Shown here in pieces: positions 10,454 to 15,000 of a stretch of 15,000 nt of DNA (the first letter of the stretch is position 1; the number at the start of each line of letters is the position of its first letter). The DNA lies in the NCBI GenBank assembly GCA_030674155.1, contig CM060335.1, positions 52,671,422 through 52,686,421 of the forward strand. Reading direction: 5' to 3'. Position numbers and translations under genes: made by a program. Under the pieces are notes generated by a model. That model saw only the letters and a program-made list of their open reading frames with translations. It was not told the origin of the DNA and did not search any database. This DNA comes from Stramonita haemastoma. Lineage: Eukaryota; Mollusca; Gastropoda; Neogastropoda; Muricidae.

Positions 10454-10736
10454 AATCCATTGCATTGTTATAATTGGGTCATTTTTTCCTCCCTTAACCT
10501 CTTGATAAAAAAATGTATTTTGCAAACTGGAACAGGACTGTGCTAACTTTCAATGTGTAAATGTCCATGTATCTGTACCTTCATTGAGTTGATGTAATCT
10601 CTCAAACTTCCCCCTACCTGTTGTTGGCCCCTGCACTGTGGTGCCTGTGCAGACAGGCAGGACTGCAGGTGGGCAGGGGAAATGCTGGGTTATGCTCGTG
10701 TTTCTGCACTGGCACTAACCCATCCAAAAGCCAACG
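10454..10736. other. no gene recognised
   Basis: Moderate-GC patch at 10615-10690 with short repeated words (CAGACAGGCAGGACTGCAGG). It may be a leftward extension of the SINE at 10737, but I cannot show this. Confidence 0.45.
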
Positions 10737-10932
10737 TGAATCAGGGGATCTTTGAGTTATTTCATCCTGCCCATTCGTGCCCACACAGAAGGGAGTAAGG
10801 CTACCAAGCTTGTCTTGAAGATCCCTTTAACAAAAAACATTTGGCCTCAAGCCACCAGTGAGATTCAGACTAGGTTGAAAGGATTTCAGCGCTATCAAAA
10901 TTCCAGTGTTGTAACCATTCAGATAGTGACCT
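10737..10932 (-). mobile_element. decayed tRNA-derived SINE
   Basis: On the minus strand, GTCACTATCTGAATGGTTAC (10911-10930) resembles an A box. CCTAGTCTGAATCTC (10860-10874) sits where a B box should be but lacks the usual GTTCGA core, so it is degraded. The body includes the plus-strand stretch GAATCAGGGGATCTTTGAG (10738-10756), which resembles the conserved part of a gastropod SINE as I remember it. Boundaries are approximate and the copy looks old. Confidence 0.5.
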
Positions 10933-11035
10933 GACTTATACCTACATACCCTGATGCCAAAGATGGACAGGTGAGGACAGCCTGGACTTGACGTGATCAT
11001 CCCTGATTAAAATTAAAGACAGCGGTGTGGATATC

Positions 11036-11038
<3 letters not shown>

Positions 11039-11067
<29 letters not shown>
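11039..11067. repeat. (GT)n microsatellite
   Basis: About fourteen GT units. Confidence 0.95.
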
Positions 11068-11285
11068 CCAGCAGTTGCTGAGCAAGCGTTGCCCAAAAGC
11101 AGCAGTGACAAGAATGACAAGTACTTGTTGTGTGGATGGTTTTAATCTGTGTGACCTTTTTTTTTTTTAACTGGATGATGCCTGTATTGTAGATGATAGT
11201 CATGGTGTGAAAGGGTGTATGTATGTGACCAACACATGGCTTGTGTGAGATGTGTCTTTTTGTGGGTGATGACAGTGAGAGTGAT

Positions 11286-11307
11286 GCTGCTGATGATGAT
11301 GATGATA
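11286..11307. repeat. short (GAT)n trinucleotide repeat
   Basis: About five GAT units following GCTGCT. Confidence 0.8.
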
Positions 11308-11435
11308 AGGAGAATGATGGCAGGTTGTCATATAATGTTGTGTGGGGATGACGTGTTTATTAAAAAAAGTGAATAAATGTGATGTCAGAAAGATTTACCA
11401 GTGTAAAGTTTTGTTTGTGCTCATGCTAGTATGCA

Positions 11436-11437
<2 letters not shown>

Positions 11438-11476
<39 letters not shown>
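11438..11476. repeat. (GT)n microsatellite
   Basis: About eighteen GT units preceded by GCATGC. Confidence 0.95.
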
Positions 11477-11477
<1 letters not shown>

Positions 11478-11998
11478 GTGAACTTTTCTAAGATGTAATC
11501 ACTCTATCTCTTGTTGTCTCTCACCCTTTCTCTCATTCTCTATCTCTTTCTTGTTGCCTCACATAAAAAGGCAAACTGTGTCGGCATATCCATGTGAACT
11601 TGCATTCACATGCACAGACATACTTCTGTGTTTGTTTGCATTCAACTCCTGCATGCACATCCAGATGTTCACACACTGATAACAGATTTACCTTGCAATC
11701 CTGGGGGGCTTTGTTGACTGTGGCCATTTTTGCTCTCAAACTTCAGGGAACTTCAGGGAAAGCCTTGAAGGAAAAAGGCAGCAGATGGATTTTGTACAGT
11801 GAAAACAAGACAAACTTGAGACATAAAGAAAACAGGTCATCAGTGAGGGGCCAATAGCTGCCTGAATGCAAACTGGTAGCACTTGTGGTTTCAGAAAAAA
11901 TAAATAAGGGCCTTATGATTGTCTGGGTCCACATCCAAATCTAAAATCTGCAAGCGGTTTACAATTGCATGGATAAACCAGATGCACATGTATATGAC

Positions 11999-12245
11999 TA
12001 GCTGCTATGGCATAATGGTTAGCTTCTTGGGTTACAGACTGGAAGGTTACGAGTTCAAATCCCATAAGTTCCCATAGGAATTTTTCAGACTCCAGCGGGC
12101 TCCTACCCAGAGTGAGTGTGCTGTGGGCTCTTGGGAAGACTGGGACCACACAGTTGAGCTTCACCTGGATGCGAGTTTGAGTGTTGCTCAAATTGCCTGA
12201 CCAACACTGCAGGTTGCTGTGTCTCTCGGCCTGGTTAACACTAGA
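11999..12245 (+). mobile_element. tRNA-derived SINE
   Basis: The A-box-like TGGCATAATGGTTAGC at 12008-12023 and the B-box-like GTTCAAATCC at 12053-12062 match tRNA internal promoter elements in order and spacing. The flanking bases do not fold into a tRNA acceptor stem, and the sequence continues for about 180 bp with a non-tRNA body (for example GGGCTCCTACCCAGAGTGAG and TGCCTGACCAACACTGCAGG). It is therefore better called a SINE than a tRNA gene. The right boundary, near GGCCTGGTTAACACTAG, is approximate, and no clean tail or target-site duplication is visible. Confidence 0.65.
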
Positions 12246-12439
12246 ATATATTATGATAGTAAGCTTAGAGTGCAACCCTGTCCAAGTAGTCTCAGGTAGG
12301 TTCACTTCCAATATCAACATCATGACATCACCCACTGATATCATCATTGATCATGAAAGAAAATTGCCTCTGATTCAGTAGCTCCTATTGCTCTGGCCTC
12401 ATGGTAACCTCAGATTCATTTTCCCAATGCACCTTGTGC
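12246..12439. other. no gene recognised
   Basis: Sequence between the plus-strand SINE and the GC-richer block. It could still belong to either. Confidence 0.4.
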
Positions 12440-12839
12440 TTGTGATGAATCAGTGTCAGGGCCTTCGGAGTTCAAGGTTCACGGGAGAAGGTCGTTGGAG
12501 GGGCATTGTGGTGGTTGCCCCCCCAATGGGCGTCTCACTCAGTCTGGCTCCGCGACTGAGCTAATACCATCGTAAGTAGGGGTCTTACTAGGTGGTGTCC
12601 TGCGTATGTTAACTCAGAACGGCCACCGCTGAACATAACCATAGTGACCCAGCAGCAGGGTGTCCACACCGCGGCCTAATAGCCTATTGATGAGCTCCCT
12701 GTGGACTTCAAACCCCGAGGATGTGACATTACGAATCTCGGTGTGGCTGAGGCGGAGTAATTGGAATGAGCGGCGTAGGAATGGCAGGGTCAGAGCGTGC
12801 GCGGATGATGAGGCAGCAAAAACAAACAAACAAAAAAAA
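12440..12839 (+). mobile_element. possible unidentified retroposon, GC-richer block with A-rich tail
   Basis: This block is visibly richer in G, C and CpG than its surroundings. It ends at 12813-12839 in an A-rich, CAAA-type run (AAAAACAAACAAACAAAAAA), which looks like the 3' tail of a retroposon on the plus strand. It contains a hairpin at 12538-12560 (CTCAGTC, 9-base loop, GACTGAG). The left edge is a guess from the composition change. I see no pol III boxes and no protein motif. The 112-codon minus frame at 12614-12952 shows no recognisable domain and crosses the tail, so I do not call it a gene. A GC-rich single-copy region such as an old promoter is an alternative. Confidence 0.4.
12538..12560. 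other. inverted repeat / hairpin
   Basis: CTCAGTC and GACTGAG are perfect 7-bp inverted arms around a 9-base loop inside the GC-richer block. The role is unknown. Confidence 0.6.
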
Positions 12840-13737
12840 GATGCACAAATGCGTGTGCCTGTCCTAACAGACAGTAGCCCCCAGAGAAGGTAGCAATGAA
12901 TGGTGAGCTGCTGGAACACTAACATCTCCAGTCTGCCTAAAGTGTTACACAAGGATGGTCTGTTCTGAAGTTGATCAAGAATTTGCTGTGTGGATTTCTT
13001 GGTGTGGTGTATATGGAATGTTCTATCAGTCCACTCATAAGAAAAAAAAAGTGCAGAATGTGAAGGTACCCAACAGAAAATGATAAATATACCCCTTAAA
13101 GCTAAAATGTGAATAACACATTTTACCCTCTTTTATAATTTTGGAATCTTGCTTGTACCCTGGGGATGTTAATGCATATAGCCGAATACAGATTTACAAT
13201 CGACATGCAGTAAAGAGTTGAAATAATTTAAAGGAAGATCAAGAAAGTAGTCGAAGGCCATTGCAACAAGTTCAGCCGTAAACATTGAATGGAGCTTATA
13301 AACGTAAAGCCATAAGTTTTATCTTGTCTACTTCAAGTGCTGGTATGTGTGACAAAAGCTTAGCCGTTTCATGATTATCCAGGTGTGATGGATCTGTATA
13401 CATAATATAAATCAAAATGCCTGTGCTATATGTGTGGTCTTACTTAATTTATGAGTGTGATGTGATTCTCTTTCTTTTTCATGCTACTGATTTCTGTATC
13501 AAAGTATGCTTTCCTCATTTTTTCATGTGGGCAAGGGAGAACTTATTTCGTTTGTCCCTACTGTGTTGATTGTTGAATTAATTTTACAGGTGCCTTCCTA
13601 CAGCTAAGGGGGATTCAAGTTCTCTGCCACCGCTTGATTGAGCTTCCACAACATCAGGTCTTTGGGATACATGCTATTCTTATTTGTTAAGTAATCATCT
13701 TTCCTCCTCTTTTTGTGTGTTAATTGTACACATTTTA
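12840..13737. other. no gene; flank of the LINE insertion
   Basis: AT-rich unique-looking DNA up to the LINE tail. An AG-ending pyrimidine-rich stretch before 13590 could mimic a splice acceptor, but no sustained coding frame follows. Confidence 0.55.
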
Positions 13738-15000
13738 ATCACTCACTCACTCAGTCCCATGTCCCAAAGGACGTAGGGGGGACATGAGAGAAGACGCAAC
13801 AGAGATCTTTTTCCATGCTTCACGATCCTGTGTGGCTAGTAGGAGGTGTTGCAGGGGTTGGGCGGTCCAGTCTTTGATGTTGTCAACCCATGATTTCTTT
13901 TGGCGGCCTCTTCTTCTCTTGCCCTCGACTGTTCCTTGCAGGATGGTTTTTTGCTAGGGTGTTGTGTCTTGTGGTGTGACCAAACCACATCAGCTTTCTC
14001 CTCTTTATGGTGGAGAGCAAAGGCTCTTGGGGGCCCACACGCTTTTTGATTTCTTCTTTCACATAGTTATTGGTCTTGTGTTCTTTGTATGATATTTTGA
14101 GGAGTCTTCTGTGGCACTTGTTCTCGAATGCTTGGATTCTCCTCTCTAACTCTGCTGTCAGAGTCCATGATTCACAGCCATATAGGAGGATAGATATCAC
14201 GAGGGATTTGTAAAGGTGGTATTTGGTGCAGAAGCTGATGTTGTTGCTTCTGATGATCTTCTCGAGTCTGACTAGAGCAGATGTTGCTGTTGCAATGCGA
14301 GCTTTCACTTCATTGTTTGATGTGCCATCTTTTGTTAGGATGGAGCCTAAGTATTTGAATTGGCTCACCTCTTCTAGTGTTTCTCCATTCATCTTTATTT
14401 CCGTGATGTCATTACTCGCGCTGTTGACCATGATCTTTGATTTCTCTGTACTGACCTCCATGCCGTATGCGCTCGCTCGATCTGTTAAATTGTCTGTGAG
14501 GATTTGCAGTTCTTGTTTGCTGCTGCCCATGAGGTCAATGTCATCTGCAAATCTGAGGTTGCAAAGGGGTCTTCCACCAATGGAGATGGAAGTGTGGTGG
14601 TTTTGCAGTGTCTCTGTCATGATGTTTTCGAGGAAGAGGTTGAAGAGTACAGGTGAGAGAAGGCAGCCCTGGCGAACCCCAACCGTGGTCTTGAAGAACT
14701 CGCCCACGTGATTATTCATAAAAACTGCACTTTCTGCGTTCTCGTACAGAGCTTTGATGACTTCAATTAGACAGCTGTCAATGTTGAAGTGCCTGAGTAC
14801 TTGCCAGAGGCCGTCATGCCATATCCTGTCAAAGGCCTTTTTGAAGTCTATGAAATTGTGGTACAAGTCTTTTTGGTGTTGGAGATGCTTCTCTATCAGA
14901 ATTCTCAGATTGAAAATTTGTTCCATTGTGCTGCGTTTTGGTCTAAAGCCCGCTTGTTCTTCTGCCAGGAGTTTTTCCGCTTGGTTTTTCAGTCTGTTGA
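13738..15000 (-). mobile_element. 3' end of an RTE-like non-LTR retrotransposon with (TGAG)n tail
   Basis: The element runs right to left and is cut by the window's right edge. Its 3' end is placed at 13738-13755, where the minus strand reads CTGAGTGAGTGAGTGAT, about three and a half TGAG units. Left of this the sequence becomes ordinary AT-rich DNA. RTE-family LINEs typically end in a short microsatellite rather than poly(A), which fits. There is essentially no 3' UTR: the stop of the shifted C-terminal frame lies inside the tail. A target-site duplication cannot be checked because the 5' end is outside the window. Confidence 0.85.
13747..15000 (-). pseudogene. RTE-like LINE reverse transcriptase, 3' part, one frameshift
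   Basis: This is the C-terminal half of the ORF2-type polyprotein of a non-LTR retrotransposon, which would copy element RNA into DNA at a nicked target. The frame is open from the right edge, so the N-terminus and any endonuclease domain lie outside. Numbering from the first Met in view (14926), the motifs are: 24 codons upstream ending AEEQAGFRPKRST; block A FIDFKKAFD (Asp27); block B VRQGCLLSP (84-92); FADD (126-129) with catalytic Asp128 and Asp129; YGM..S..KSK (154-164); FKYLGS (190-195); YGCESWTL (249-256); and KRRKLMWFGH further on. That Met is internal to the RT domain and is not a start. One extra base in an A6 run (13947-13952) shifts the frame, giving an early stop at 13883. In the shifted frame, LAK is followed by TILQGTVEGKRRRGRQKKSW and 46 more residues, then a stop at 13747-13749. 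The RTE clade is inferred from the C-terminal pattern; another LINE clade is possible. Confidence 0.9.

Larger units (their letters stand above)
10933..11998. other. no gene; microsatellites only
   Basis: Holds the GT and GAT repeats listed separately and a ten-base direct duplication GGAACTTCAG near 11747-11757. An AATAAA at about 11364 follows no coding sequence. The 87- and 68-codon frames at 11533-11857 have no recognisable domain. Confidence 0.55.

Noticed and set aside
11999..12070. Functional tRNA gene
   Set aside because: A- and B-box-like motifs are present, but the ends do not pair into an acceptor stem and the sequence continues as a SINE body.
11913..12347. 144-codon minus-strand frame
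   Set aside because: It is mostly antisense to the plus-strand SINE, with no domain; an open frame by chance.
12614..12952. 112-codon minus-strand frame
   Set aside because: It crosses the A-rich tail at 12813-12839 and has no identifiable domain; it is better explained as part of a repeat.
14223..14711. 162-codon plus-strand frame inside the LINE
   Set aside because: It is antisense to the reverse transcriptase, whose catalytic motifs are clear on the minus strand.

Overview
The window reads as non-coding nuclear DNA from a metazoan. It is dominated by microsatellites, minisatellites and retroposons, has no prokaryotic gene layout, and shows no convincing host exon. A gastropod mollusc is the best guess. 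The guess rests on SINE-type repeats that look to me like families common in snail genomes and on an RTE-like LINE of a type common in marine invertebrates. It comes from memory of those families, not from a search, so treat the taxon as moderate confidence.

Layout, left to right. Positions 1-2099: AT-rich sequence with a decayed SINE-like relic near the left edge, an (AT)n tract, a (GA)n-G12-(GT)n compound microsatellite and a 33-bp tandem duplication. Positions 2100-2511: a full-length-looking tRNA-derived SINE on the minus strand. Positions 2535-3240: a very homogeneous minisatellite of nineteen 37-bp units. Positions 3241-4450: unique-looking DNA with two small tandem duplications. Positions 4451-4995: a second minisatellite with a 59/60-bp unit. 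Positions 5000-8000: AT-rich DNA with GT, poly-G, GA and TTATG simple repeats. Positions 8001-8607: a third, degenerate minisatellite with a unit of about 36 bp. Positions 8608-10736: unannotated DNA carrying a long (CT)n-(CA)n compound repeat and a second long (AT)n tract. Positions 10737-12245: two more tRNA-derived SINE-like insertions, one minus and one plus. Positions 12440-12839: a GC-richer block ending in an A-rich tail, which may be another retroposon. Positions 13738-15000: the 3' part of an RTE-like non-LTR retrotransposon on the minus strand, entering from the right edge.

The only protein-coding sequence I can defend is the reverse transcriptase of that LINE. Its catalytic motifs are intact. 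One extra base in an A6 run (minus strand) breaks the frame near the C-terminus, and the original frame then continues to a stop inside the (TGAG)n tail. The SINEs have RNA polymerase III box-like promoters and would depend on LINE machinery to move, but nothing here shows that this LINE mobilised them. I found no new gene system. The most notable items are the near-intact LINE, the extreme homogeneity of the 37-bp array next to a SINE head, and the unidentified 12440-12839 block.
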